The notes under the pieces are model-generated. The model was not told where the DNA came from, ran no database searches, and saw nothing but the letters and a program-made list of their open reading frames with translations. This document shows, piece after piece, positions 35,095 through 43,183 of a DNA stretch of 64,000 nt. A program made the position numbers and the translations under genes. Source of the stretch: Nannocystis punicea (GTDB lineage: Bacteria; Myxococcota_A; Polyangia; Nannocystales; Nannocystaceae); the NCBI RefSeq assembly GCF_026965555.1, contig NZ_CP114040.1:3038001-3102000 (forward strand). Direction: 5' to 3'. How positions within the stretch are numbered: position 1 is the stretch's first letter; each line of letters starts with the position of its first letter.

Positions 35095-36069
35095 TCACTC
35101 ATGGACCACGACCATCTTGCCGCGGGCCTCGTTGGCCTCCATGACGCGATGCGCTTCACGGATCTCGTCGAAGCGGAAGATCCTGGCGGGCTTCACGTCG
35201 AGCCGGCCGGCGGCGGCATCCGCCGCGATCTGCTGCAGCGGCACGTCCGACAGCGGGAAGCCCGGCGTGCCGAACACGAAGCTCCCGAAGAAGGTCAGGT
35301 AGACGCCGCTCGGCATCTGCAGCAGCGGGTTGAAATCGCGGATCGGGTCGAGCCCGCCGAGCCAGCCCGCGAGGCAGGAGCGGCCGCCGCGGCGCAGCAT
35401 GGCGAGGGAATCGAGCATCACGCTGTTGCCCACCAGGTCGAGCACCGCGTCGATCGCCTTCGCTTCCGGGATGTGCCGCGACAGATCGGGCCGCTCGATC
35501 TCGCAGCGTTCGGCGCCGAGCCTCTCCAGCATGGGGAAGCGATCCCGATTGCGCGTCGTCGCGAGGACGCGCGCGCCGGCGTTGACCGCCAGCTTGAGCG
35601 CGGCCTGCCCGAAGGAGGATGTCGCGCCGCGGATGACCAGCAGCAGCCCCTCGCGGAGCTCCAGGTTGCGGAACAGGCAGGTCCAGGCGGTCGCGTAGGT
35701 CTCCGGAATCGCGGCGAGCTCGGCCCAGGGCAGGTCGGATTCGATCGACGCGACGTTGGTGGCGGGCGCGCGGGTGTATTCCGCGTAGCTGCCGTTGATG
35801 GTGCGACCGAGGCCGCCCATCAGCGCCGCGACCTTTGCACCGACCGGGAACTCGCCGCCCGGGCAGGACTTTACGACGCCGACGCATTCGATGCCGCTGA
35901 CCGGCGCCGCTTCGGCCCATTCGCCGCGGCGCATGTGCATCTCGGCATGATTGATGCCGAAGGCCTTGACCTGGATGACGACCTGGCCGGCCTGGGGCTC
36001 GGGTTCCGGGATGTCGCGGTAGACGAGGCTGTCGAGCCCGCCGAATTTCTCGAGGACGATGGCACGCAT
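35095..36069 (-). CDS. Zinc-type alcohol dehydrogenase-like quinone reductase
   Basis: 324 residues, medium-chain dehydrogenase fold. Begins MRAIVLEKFGGLDSLVYRDI; contains VKAFGINHAEMHMRRGEW, GIECVGVVKSCPGGEFPVGA and the cofactor motif LLVIRGATSSFGQAALKLAV, in which the canonical GA-x-G-x-VG is altered to GATSSFG. DLVGNSVMLDSLAMLRRGGR and KPARIFRFDEIREAHRVMEA are typical C-terminal elements. GGAGAG precedes the ATG. It is only distantly related to the quinone reductase at 31.2 kb, so it is not a recent copy. Adjacent to a same-strand hydrolase gene 53 bp upstream: a two-gene operon. Confidence 0.9.
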   Translation of the reverse strand: MRAIVLEKFGGLDSLVYRDIPEPEPQAGQVVIQVKAFGINHAEMHMRRGEWAEAAPVSGIECVGVVKSCPGGEFPVGAKVAALMGGLGRTINGSYAEYTRAPATNVASIESDLPWAELAAIPETYATAWTCLFRNLELREGLLLVIRGATSSFGQAALKLAVNAGARVLATTRNRDRFPMLERLGAERCEIERPDLSRHIPEAKAIDAVLDLVGNSVMLDSLAMLRRGGRSCLAGWLGGLDPIRDFNPLLQMPSGVYLTFFGSFVFGTPGFPLSDVPLQQIAADAAAGRLDVKPARIFRFDEIREAHRVMEANEARGKMVVVHE

Positions 36070-36122
36070 GATGGCTCTCCGATGGATCGGCGGCCGCGCG
36101 GGGCGGGCGCTCGGTTGTATGA

Positions 36123-36977
36123 TCAGTGGGGGAGGAAGCCGCGGATCTCCGTAGCGATCTCCGCGGCGTGGGTCTCCAGCGCGAAATGGCCGGTGTCGAA
36201 CAGGCGGACGCGTGCAGCGGGGATGTCGCGCCGGAACGCCTCCGCGCCCGCGGGCAGGAAGAACGGGTCGTTCCTGCCCCAGACGGCCAGGAAGGGTGGC
36301 TTGTGGGCCCGGAAGTAGGCCTGGAAGGCCGCGTAGGAGGCGATGTTGCGCTTGTAGTCGCCGAAGAGGTCGAGCTGGATCTCATCGGCGCCGGGGCGGG
36401 CCAGGTAGTAATTGTCCAGCGAATGGCCGTCCGGCGAGATCATCGTCGCGTCAGGGACGCCGTGCGTGTATTGCCAGACGGTCGTCTCGGGCTGCAACAG
36501 GCTGCGCAGCGCGTCCCGGTTGGCGGCCGACGGGTCCTGCCAATAGGCGCGGATCGGGTTCCAGCCGTCGCTCAGCCCTTCCTCGTAGGCATTGCCGTTC
36601 TGGGAAATGATGGCGGTGATCCGGTCCGGGTGCTTCGCCGCGATCCGGAAGCCGGTGGGGGCGCCGTAGTCGAAGACATAGACCGCGAAGCGCGTCATGC
36701 CGACCACCTCGGTGAAGCGGTCGATCACCTCGGCGATGCGGTCGAAGCTGTAGGTGAAGCTGCCGCGGGCCGGCATGTCCGACTGCCCGAAGCCGGGCAA
36801 GTCGGGCGCCACGACACGGAAGCGATCGGCGAGCCGTGGCATGAGGTCGCGGAACATGTGACTCGCGCTCGGAAAGCCGTGCAGCAACAACAGCGCGGGC
36901 GCGTCGGCGGCGCCGGTCTCCCGATAGAAAATTTTCAGGCCGTCCACATCGACGGTGCGATAGCTGATGGCGGTCAT
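36123..36977 (-). CDS. Alpha/beta hydrolase, epoxide hydrolase/haloalkane dehalogenase-like
   Basis: 284 residues. Oxyanion-hole motif LLLHGFPSASHMFRDL, PDLPGFGQSDMP, and a nucleophile elbow with aspartate (VYVFDYGAPTGFRIA) instead of serine. This Asp is the hallmark of epoxide hydrolases and haloalkane dehalogenases. PPFLAVWGRNDPFFLP carries the late acid and FDTGHFALETH the catalytic histidine. AAGGA precedes the ATG at 36977. Cytosolic, substrate unknown. It is divergent from the CGNR regulator across an unusually operator-rich, A/T-richer region, which suggests that the regulator controls it. Confidence 0.9.
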   Translation of the reverse strand: MTAISYRTVDVDGLKIFYRETGAADAPALLLLHGFPSASHMFRDLMPRLADRFRVVAPDLPGFGQSDMPARGSFTYSFDRIAEVIDRFTEVVGMTRFAVYVFDYGAPTGFRIAAKHPDRITAIISQNGNAYEEGLSDGWNPIRAYWQDPSAANRDALRSLLQPETTVWQYTHGVPDATMISPDGHSLDNYYLARPGADEIQLDLFGDYKRNIASYAAFQAYFRAHKPPFLAVWGRNDPFFLPAGAEAFRRDIPAARVRLFDTGHFALETHAAEIATEIRGFLPH

Positions 36978-36992
36978 GGCGGGGTGTCCTTG

Positions 36993-37154
36993 AGGTTCTG
37001 AGTAACCTTGTTGTGGCGGATTTTGAGGTTAGAAAGATGGCTCGCTGACTCCGCCTTGCCAGCGCCGTGAAGCCCGTAACCCTTCCAGGTGGAGCGCCGT
37101 CCTCTTGGACCTGGCACGGCTGGTAACCTCTTTGATTGCATTATGAAGGTTACC
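36993..37154. promoter_or_regulatory. Divergent operator region with GTAACCT/AGGTTAC repeats
   Basis: Two inverted repeats built from the same half-site: AGGTT-CTGAGT-AACCT at 36993-37008, and GGTAACCT (37122-37129) with AGGTTACC (37147-37154). A further AGGTT half-site lies at 37026-37030. One palindrome lies close to the hydrolase start, the other about 100 bp before the CGNR gene. They look like operators for a dimeric regulator, plausibly the CGNR protein (inference). Confidence 0.6.
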
Positions 37155-37250
37155 GATGGATCGTAACTTGTCAAGAGGCTTTTGAAGGGTTATTTGTGGC
37201 GGCGTGCACGACAGCCGCGCGTGGTCGATCGGCCACAAAGAGGAGTTGCG

Positions 37251-37874
37251 ATGGACCGTCGTCCGCCTGCGATCTTCGTCGGCGATGCCCCCGGACTGGA
37301 CTTCCTGAACTCGATCGCGACGCCGGTCGATACCCCCGTCGACTGGATCGATGACGGCGAGGGGTATCTGGGCTGGCTCGAGCAGGCCGGGCTGGTGCCG
37401 GGCGAGGTGCTCAGGGACGTCCGGGAGCGCGCGTTGCCCGGTGAGCTCGACAAGGTCGCGGCCCAGGCGCGCAGCCTCAGGGAATGGTTCCGGGGCTTCG
37501 TGCGCCGGCACAAGGGCCGGCCGCTGACCGCTGCGGCGCTGGCGGAGCTGGCACCGCTCAATCGCCTGCTGGAGCGTGACGAGGCCTTCAGCCAGGTCGT
37601 CCCGGATCCGGCTGGACAGGGCCCCTTGCGGCTTCAGGCCGCGCGCCGGTGGCGCAATCCCGATGCGCTGCTGCTGCCGGTGGGAGAGGCGCTGGCGAGC
37701 CTCGTCTGCACGGAGGATTTCGCCCAGGTGAAGGCCTGCGAGGGCCCCGCCTGTACGCTTCTCTTCGCCGACCACACGCGGGGTCATGCCCGGCGGTGGT
37801 GCAGCATGGCGATCTGCGGCAACCGCGCGAAGCAGGCGGCGCACCGGCAACGCCTGAAGGCGCAGCGGCACTAG
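37251..37874 (+). CDS. CGNR zinc-finger regulator
   Basis: 207 residues. N-terminal ABATE-type domain (GLDFLNSIATPVDTPVDWID) and a C-terminal CGNR zinc finger: VKACEGPACTLLFADHTRGH then ARRWCSMAICGNRAKQAAHR, with the C-x4-C...C-x4-CGNR arrangement. Such proteins are presumed transcriptional regulators. GAGGAG precedes ATG 37251; the 23 codons upstream in frame are not protein-like. It is the last complete gene before the duplicated reductase fragment, and lies divergent to the hydrolase gene with palindromic sites in between. Confidence 0.9.
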   Translation: MDRRPPAIFVGDAPGLDFLNSIATPVDTPVDWIDDGEGYLGWLEQAGLVPGEVLRDVRERALPGELDKVAAQARSLREWFRGFVRRHKGRPLTAAALAELAPLNRLLERDEAFSQVVPDPAGQGPLRLQAARRWRNPDALLLPVGEALASLVCTEDFAQVKACEGPACTLLFADHTRGHARRWCSMAICGNRAKQAAHRQRLKAQRH

Positions 37875-37944
37875 ACGCGGCCGGCGCTGCAGGCGGTGGG
37901 GCGGATGATTCGAGGCAGCCGCGCTGTCACCGGGCGCTCGCCAG

Positions 37945-38193
37945 CGAGCTCCCCAAGAGCCCGCTCAACCTCGGCCTGCTGAAGGCTGCCGGATCATGGG
38001 CTTGTTCCGGGGGGCGTTCGCGGCCCGCGAGCCGGCAAAGACCCCCGCCAACGCGGAGCGGATCCTCGCGGCAGTGGCCGCCGGGCAGCTGCGGCCCCAC
38101 GTCGAGGCGACGCTGCCGTTCGCCCGCGCCGGCGAGGCGCTGACGCGGATGGAGCGCCGCGAGGTGCTGGGCAAGCTGGTGCTGGTGCCGGAG
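37945..38193 (+). pseudogene. Truncated duplicate of the quinone reductase 3' end (copy B)
   Basis: 249 bp matching 31898-32147. By eye the last 186 bp differ at only about 7 sites. A one-base deletion near 37985 shifts the frame, and the TAG stop of copy A reads GAG here, so translation would run on. No 5' part of the gene is present. It marks the right edge of the accessory segment. Confidence 0.85.
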
Positions 38194-38211
38194 CCGGACG
38201 GCGCGTGTACG

Positions 38212-38253
38212 GATGCTGTCCTTTTGGACATGTCTTTACAATCATGTCCGAGA
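38212..38253. repeat. 14-bp array, 3 units
   Basis: GCTG, CATG and CATG at 38215, 38229 and 38243, 14 bp apart, 22 bp after the end of the duplicated reductase fragment. Confidence 0.8.
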
Positions 38254-38631
38254 AGGGCCTCACGCGGCGCGCAATCGTCGGCGGGGCGGAGGCCTGTCGG
38301 CGCGACGAGGGCACGCGCGGGCGCGCAGGGCGAGCGCGAGCGCGGCGGTGCGGGCGAGCACGATTGAGCGCGCCGCGATCGGCGGGTTCCCCGATCCATC
38401 AGCGCGCGCTCCCGATCGCCGCATCCGTGTGATCCGATCCGCAATCGGCGTACTGCGGCCATTGCCTGGCCCCACGGCCTGTTCGGTCACCCGTCCACCC
38501 CGATCGCGTGAATGCAAGTCATGCGGGGTCATGTCGCACACCGCCGCAGGTGCTATTCGATCGGGCGCCGACGCGCGCCGCCCGAAGACCCGGGAATGGC
38601 CGTCCCTGGATCGATTTGGAGCGAGAGTACA
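38254..38631. other. Intergenic, no gene seen
   Basis: About 380 bp of GC-rich sequence before the 150-aa hypothetical gene. No domain, repeat array or clear promoter recognised. Confidence 0.4.
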
Positions 38632-39084
38632 ATGTCACGAGGACACGAATTCCTGGCAGCAGTGCTCAACTTGACCTACCCCCCGCCGGCCGCCGGCGGG
38701 GAGCAGCCGGCCGCGGGGATCGGCGGCGACAGGCGCGAATTCGCGGAGAGACAGGAGGAGCGCTCGTTCGATGTCCGGGGCGAGGCCGCCCGCGCGCACG
38801 CGAATTTTTGGAGCTCCGAGGACGACGAGGATTTCCAGCTGATCGTCGACGTCGACACCCTGGCGCTCGTGGATGACAGCCTCGCCAAGATGAGTCGCGC
38901 GCTGGTCGAAGCCGAGGTCCTCGACGACTTCGCGGCGGGCGAGAAGGTTCGTTTCGCCGTGGAGGACGACGACGAGCCGCCCGTCGCCGGGCAGCCGGGG
39001 CTCGACCTCGGCCTCGAGTTCACGGACGCCGAGATCGTCTCCTTCCTGGATTTCGCGTGCAACGAGGTGCAGGCGTCGCCCTGA
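38632..39084 (+). CDS. Hypothetical acidic protein, 150 aa
   Basis: Unrecognised. From ATG 38632 (alternative ATG 38596) the protein is rich in Asp and Glu (SSEDDEDFQLIVDVDTLALV, VEDDDEPPVAG), with an alternating pattern that suggests a compact cytosolic alpha/beta domain in the second half (LGLEFTDAEIVSFLDFACNE). No signal peptide or membrane segment. A GC-rich inverted repeat lies within codons 17-23 (38681-38701). It is convergent with the lipoprotein gene 14 bp downstream. Confidence 0.6.
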   Translation: MSRGHEFLAAVLNLTYPPPAAGGEQPAAGIGGDRREFAERQEERSFDVRGEAARAHANFWSSEDDEDFQLIVDVDTLALVDDSLAKMSRALVEAEVLDDFAAGEKVRFAVEDDDEPPVAGQPGLDLGLEFTDAEIVSFLDFACNEVQASP

Positions 39085-39098
39085 AGCGGCCGCTGCGG

Positions 39099-39857
39099 TC
39101 ATTCCATGTGCGGGAAGCCGCAGCAGGCGGTCATCTTGTCTCCGAGCGTCTCGATGTCGAGGCAAGCGCCGTCCGTCGCGCACTCGCCGACGAGTTGCTC
39201 GTCCTCGAAGCACTGGCAGGATTCGACGTCGCACACCATCTTCCTGTCCGGCGCGAGGGGGCAGTCTTGCATCCACTCGCAAGACGTGCCGTCCATGGTG
39301 CCGCCGCCGCCGAAGGCGCAGCCGGCCGCGCACTCGGCCTTCAGAGCGAGCTCTTCCTCGCACGGGCCCGGATCGCCTTCGTTCGGGCTCTCGAGCTCTT
39401 CACAGGTCAATCCGGCCATGCACTCGAGCGCCGCCACCCAGGCCGCGTGACACTCCTCCTCGAAGGAGTCCAGATCCTGGGTGCATTGCAGCAAGCAGGC
39501 CTGCTCCATGGCCGGGTCGCCCTGCGTGCAGGCGGTGCTGTGCCCGCAGAACGCCTCGCACGGGCCCGCAGGCGGCTCTTCGCTGCCGGAGGTCGCCGTC
39601 TCGGGGGTCTCCTCGGGGCCCTCGCTGGTGCTCGCGGTCGTGGTGAGGGGGCCGCCGCTCGAGGTCGGCTCCGAGGCACCTCCGCCCGTGCTCGAGACGG
39701 ACTCGCCGTCGCTGCTCGACGTGCCGCCGCTGCTCGACGAGCCCACGGTGCTCGGATCGTCGCCGGTCTCGGAGCCGCTCTCGCCCTTCGGCGCGCCGCA
39801 CCCGGCCACGAATGCGAGGGCGATGGTAATCATCGTTGTGGCTGTAGATATTTTCAT
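39099..39857 (-). CDS. Cys-rich putative lipoprotein with Ser/Thr/Gly linker
   Basis: 252 residues. Signal MKISTATTMITIALAFVAGC gives lipobox V-A-G-C. A Ser/Gly/Thr/Glu linker covers about residues 22-95. The mature C-terminal domain has about 18 cysteines in Cys-x2-4-Cys groupings (CEAFCGHSTAC, CLLQCTQ, CEWMQDC, CQCFEDE, CCGFPHME), likely disulfide-bonded outside the cell. This layout is common in the genus-level secretome and gives no function. Divergent from the next lipoprotein gene across 302 bp. Confidence 0.82.
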   Translation of the reverse strand: MKISTATTMITIALAFVAGCGAPKGESGSETGDDPSTVGSSSSGGTSSSDGESVSSTGGGASEPTSSGGPLTTTASTSEGPEETPETATSGSEEPPAGPCEAFCGHSTACTQGDPAMEQACLLQCTQDLDSFEEECHAAWVAALECMAGLTCEELESPNEGDPGPCEEELALKAECAAGCAFGGGGTMDGTSCEWMQDCPLAPDRKMVCDVESCQCFEDEQLVGECATDGACLDIETLGDKMTACCGFPHME

Positions 39858-40159
39858 GAGAGTCCCAATGGCGCGAAGCTATCAGCAGCAGCGAGGGCCG
39901 GCCACGGACGGCGCTCGGAACTGGCTCGGCGGCCGTGTGCTGCGATTGAGGATGTCGAGACGGAACCTCGGTCCGGCGTCGGACGCGGTGAAACCATTGC
40001 GGCGGCGCCAGCGAGTTCGGGAGGGGCTGCGAGCGCATTCGCGCGCGAGAGAGGGGTCCGGTCGCCTCGGGTCCGGCGATCGCTGGGGTGACCTCGGGGG
40101 ACTGTCCGCGGTCGCGGAACGCGCTTGTAGGTGGATTCACGGGGTAGTAGCGTGGCCTC
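39858..40159. promoter_or_regulatory. Divergent region between two lipoprotein genes
   Basis: 302 bp with no gene. It must carry promoters for both divergent lipoproteins, but no convincing -35/-10 elements, palindromes or 14-bp arrays are seen. Confidence 0.4.
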
Positions 40160-41560
40160 ATGAATCGCTGTGTCGCCGCGACTCTCCTCTGCACGCTCGC
40201 CCTCCTGAACACCGCTTGTGGCGACGATACCGGCGTCAGCGCGAGCGCGACCTCGATCGGGCCGGGGCCGGGCACCAGCACCTCGACCACCGGCGGCACG
40301 GCGACGGGGCCGACCACGGGCGCGCCGCCGACGACCAGCGGGAGTGATTCGGACAGCGCGACGACGACGACCTCGACGACGACCACCACCACGGGAGAGC
40401 CGCCGACGTCGACCAGCAACGGGGTGAAGTTCGACGTCGGCGTCGACGACGTCGGCGAGAGCTGCCGGCTCAAGTGCGGCAACACCGACTGGAGCTACGT
40501 GTGGATCGCCAACAGCGGCGAGCACACCATCTCGAAGCTCAACACGCGCGACATGACCGAGGAGGGCCGCTACATCACCCGCGCGGACCAGCTCGGCAAT
40601 CCCTCGCGGACGTCGGTCAGCATCGACGGGAAGGCGGTGGTGGTCGCCAACCGCAGCGGCGGGATCACGAAGATCTGGGCCCGCCCGGAGTATTGCGAGG
40701 ACAAGAACGGCAACGGCACGATCGAGACGTCGACCGGGGCCGGCGACGTGCTGCCGTGGGGCCAGGACGAGTGCATCGCCTGGTACACCGATTTCCCGGG
40801 AGCGACGACGCAGCGCCCGGTGGCCTGGACGTCGGGGACCTACAATCCGCGCACCTGCGAATACGAGGACCAGAAGATCTGGACCGCAGCCAGCTTCGGC
40901 GCCAGCGGGATCGGCAGCCCCTGCGACGGGGCCGACGGGGTCCACGTGTACCGCCTCGACGGCGTCAGCGGGGCGGTCGAGGACGAGGTGCACCTGCCGG
41001 ACGTGACCTGCGGGGCGCTCGGGGCCTATGGGGCGGCGGTCGACTTCGACAACAACGTGTGGATGTTCGTGTTCGGCGGCGGCCTGATCTTCCGCGTCGA
41101 CCACGAGACGCTCGAGCACACCGTGGTGTACAAGGGCTTTTATGGGATCACCGTCGACACCAAGAGCCGGGTGTGGCTCGACGACGGGTCGCGCTACGAC
41201 CCGGTGACGCAGACGTGGGCGACGCAGATCGGCGACCTGCAGCCGAACGGCGGCTCGGGGGTGGTGCAGGACCTGAAAGGGCGGATCTGGCACGCCACGC
41301 AGGGCGGGATCGGCTGGGTCGACCCGGAGACGATGATGGTCGGCGGCAAGGTGACGCTGCCGAACCCGGGCCTGGCGCGCGGGATCGGGGTCGACGTCGA
41401 CGGCTACATCTGGGCGGTGATCCTCGGCGGCACCGTGGCCTACCGGATCCACCCGGACACGTTCGAGATCGCGGAGTACAACGGGCTCAATCAGCCGTAC
41501 ACGTACTCGGACATGGCCGGCGGGCAGATCAACAACGTGACCTGCAATCCGCAGGGGTGA
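40160..41560 (+). CDS. Putative lipoprotein, beta-propeller (NHL/Vgb-like)
   Basis: 466 residues. Signal MNRCVAATLLCTLALLNTAC with lipobox N-T-A-C, then a Gly/Thr/Ser/Pro linker to about residue 95. The rest contains repeated WIANSGEHTISKLNTRD-, VVVANRSGGITKIWAR-, GAAVDFDNNVWMFVFGGGLI-, GITVDTKSRVWLDDG- and GIGVDVDGYIWAVILGG-type strands. This is the pattern of six- or seven-bladed NHL/virginiamycin-B-lyase-like propellers. Probably an envelope-anchored binding protein; no catalytic residues can be singled out. Confidence 0.85.
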   Translation: MNRCVAATLLCTLALLNTACGDDTGVSASATSIGPGPGTSTSTTGGTATGPTTGAPPTTSGSDSDSATTTTSTTTTTTGEPPTSTSNGVKFDVGVDDVGESCRLKCGNTDWSYVWIANSGEHTISKLNTRDMTEEGRYITRADQLGNPSRTSVSIDGKAVVVANRSGGITKIWARPEYCEDKNGNGTIETSTGAGDVLPWGQDECIAWYTDFPGATTQRPVAWTSGTYNPRTCEYEDQKIWTAASFGASGIGSPCDGADGVHVYRLDGVSGAVEDEVHLPDVTCGALGAYGAAVDFDNNVWMFVFGGGLIFRVDHETLEHTVVYKGFYGITVDTKSRVWLDDGSRYDPVTQTWATQIGDLQPNGGSGVVQDLKGRIWHATQGGIGWVDPETMMVGGKVTLPNPGLARGIGVDVDGYIWAVILGGTVAYRIHPDTFEIAEYNGLNQPYTYSDMAGGQINNVTCNPQG

Positions 41561-41769
41561 CGGCGGTTTGCGAAGCGGAGGCGAGCGCTGCTGCGCGGTC
41601 GGGCTCGCTCGACGAGCGCGCGCGTGGCTCGGCGCACGCGGATTCGTGCATGCGCCGGTTCGAGGTCCGAAGGCCGCAGGCGCAGCGCGAGCGGGCCGCG
41701 AGGGCACATTCGCGCGAGGACGTGGCGGGCGGCCAAGCTGGTATGGTGCGTCGCCAGGAGGAATCGCTG

Positions 41770-42009
41770 ATGGATCCGCTGCTCGCTGAAATTCGACTGT
41801 TCGCCGGTAACTTCGTCCCCCGCGGCTGGGCCGCGTGCGAGGGGCAGCTGCTGCCCATCGCGCAGAACGCGGCCCTGTTCTCGCTGCTCGGCAATACGTA
41901 CGGCGGGGACGGCCGCACCACGTTCGCGCTGCCGACCTTGAGGGCCGCGCCGGCCGAGGGCCTCCGCTACATCATCGCCCTCGAGGGCGTGTACCCCTCG
42001 CGCGAATAG
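41770..42009 (+). CDS. Tail-collar domain protein, 79 aa
   Basis: A single phage Tail Collar-type domain: MDPLLAEIRLFAGNFVPRGW, ACEGQLLPIAQNAALFSLLG, NTYGGDGRTTFALPTLR. This is the microcystin-dependent-protein family, normally about 170 residues; here the protein ends early at 79 with YIIALEGVYPSRE, so the C-terminal part is compact or lost. GGAGG lies 8 bp before the ATG. No other phage gene is nearby. Such proteins are secreted or tail-fibre-like; function here unknown. Confidence 0.85.
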   Translation: MDPLLAEIRLFAGNFVPRGWAACEGQLLPIAQNAALFSLLGNTYGGDGRTTFALPTLRAAPAEGLRYIIALEGVYPSRE

Positions 42010-42060
42010 CCATGAGCGCACGGCGCTCGCGGGCAGCCGCGGGCGCCCGTGCCGACGCGG

Positions 42061-43182
42061 TCACGGCGGGCCGAACTTCGGGTCGGTCAGGAAGGCGTCG
42101 TCGGTGAGGCTCTCGAGGAAGGCGACGAGGTCGGCGCGGTCCTGCGGGGACAGCTCGACCTGGCGGACCAGCGTGCTCTTGTTGGGGTTCTGGCGGCCGT
42201 CGCCGGCGAGCGGGCCGTCGGCGATCTCGCGGCCGCCGGCGGCGTAGTGGTCGATGACCTCGGCGAGGGTGGCCATGCTGCCGTCGTGCATGTACGGCGC
42301 GGTGACGGCGACGTTGCGCAGGGTCGGCACGCGGAACTTGCCCTGATCGCGCGGGTCGCCGGTGAACTCGAACAGGCCGCCGTTGCCGGGGGGATAGGCG
42401 CCGCTCTCGTCGAGGTTGTAGAGGCCGTTGTTCTGGAAGTCGGGCGGGCCGGGCTCGGTGCCGGCGCTGCGGAACGAGGTCGAGAAGTTGGCGCCAGCGT
42501 GGCAATGATAGCACTCGCCGGTCTCGGAGAAGAACAGGGCCATGCCGCGCTGGGCCGACTCGGACATGGCCGAAGCGTCGCCCTGGTAGATGAAGCGGTC
42601 GTAGGCGCTGTCGCCGGAGATCAGGGTGCGCTGGAACGAGGCCAGCGCCTGGACGATGCGGTCGACGGTGAACGGGTCGTCGTCGTCGGGGAAGGCCGCG
42701 GCGAACAGCTCTTGATATTCGGGGTCGTCGGCGAATCGCCGCACGATCGCGTCGGTGTCCTGCTGGACGCCGAGCTCGAGCGGGAAGTCGGCGAACATCG
42801 GCACCAGCGCCTGCTCCTCGAGGGTCGACAGCTTGGGGTTGGCCCAGGTGTAGATCGACTGGAAGGCGACGTTGGTCAGGCTCATGGCGTTGCGCGGCAG
42901 GACGTGGCCGGTCGAGCCGATCGGGGTCGCCTTGCCGTCGGTGAAGGCCCGCGCCTGCTCGTGGCACGTGGCGCACGCCATGGTCTCGTTGTACGACAGC
43001 CGCGGGTCGTAGAAGACGTGGCGGCCGAGCTCGACCTTGGCGGCGCTCATCGGGTCGTCCTCCGGCACGAACGGCTCGGGGAAGCCCGGCGGCAAGCGCC
43101 ACTCCCACGGCGCCTCGGCCGGAGGCTGGTCTTCGGGACATGCTCCGAGGAGCATGGCGAAACAGACAGCCGCGCGGCGCAC
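42061..43182 (-). CDS. MbnH-like di-heme enzyme (lipoprotein)
   Basis: 373 residues from GTG 43182, with GGAGGG 6 bp upstream. The start VRRAAVCFAMLLGACPEDQP is a lipobox signal whose cysteine codon lies inside a 14-bp repeat array. Two heme-binding motifs, CATCH (about residue 69) and CYHCH (about 222), and the order PRLSYNETMACATCHEQARA, PRNAMSLTNVAF, FFSETGECYHCHAGANFS, FRVPTLRNVAVTAPYMHDGS mark the di-heme cytochrome c peroxidase/MauG superfamily. With a MbnP-like gene in the same operon it belongs to the MbnH type, which oxidises a tryptophan on its MbnP partner. Periplasmic or surface-located. Confidence 0.88.
   Translation of the reverse strand: MRRAAVCFAMLLGACPEDQPPAEAPWEWRLPPGFPEPFVPEDDPMSAAKVELGRHVFYDPRLSYNETMACATCHEQARAFTDGKATPIGSTGHVLPRNAMSLTNVAFQSIYTWANPKLSTLEEQALVPMFADFPLELGVQQDTDAIVRRFADDPEYQELFAAAFPDDDDPFTVDRIVQALASFQRTLISGDSAYDRFIYQGDASAMSESAQRGMALFFSETGECYHCHAGANFSTSFRSAGTEPGPPDFQNNGLYNLDESGAYPPGNGGLFEFTGDPRDQGKFRVPTLRNVAVTAPYMHDGSMATLAEVIDHYAAGGREIADGPLAGDGRQNPNKSTLVRQVELSPQDRADLVAFLESLTDDAFLTDPKFGPP
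43122..43163. repeat. 14-bp array, 3 units, at the MbnH signal peptide
   Basis: GCTG, CATG and CATG at 43125, 43139 and 43153, exactly 14 bp apart. On the coding (reverse) strand it specifies the lipobox and first mature residues of the MbnH-like protein. Confidence 0.8.
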
Positions 43183-43183
43183 C

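Noticed and set aside
35095..36069. Second quinone reductase as the source of the 250-bp duplication
   Set aside because: Its sequence is only distantly similar; the duplicated fragment matches the 31.2-32.1 kb gene instead.
32148..38193. Prophage or integrative conjugative element
   Set aside because: No integrase, relaxase, structural or conjugation gene is present between the direct repeats; only an IS21 relic.
38681..38701. Possible regulatory palindrome CCCCGCCGG...CCGGCGGGG
   Set aside because: Lies inside the coding region of a hypothetical protein in a GC-rich run and has no related copy; probably chance.
41770..42009. Evidence of a prophage
   Set aside because: A single tail-collar domain without any other phage gene is not enough; the family is common outside phages.
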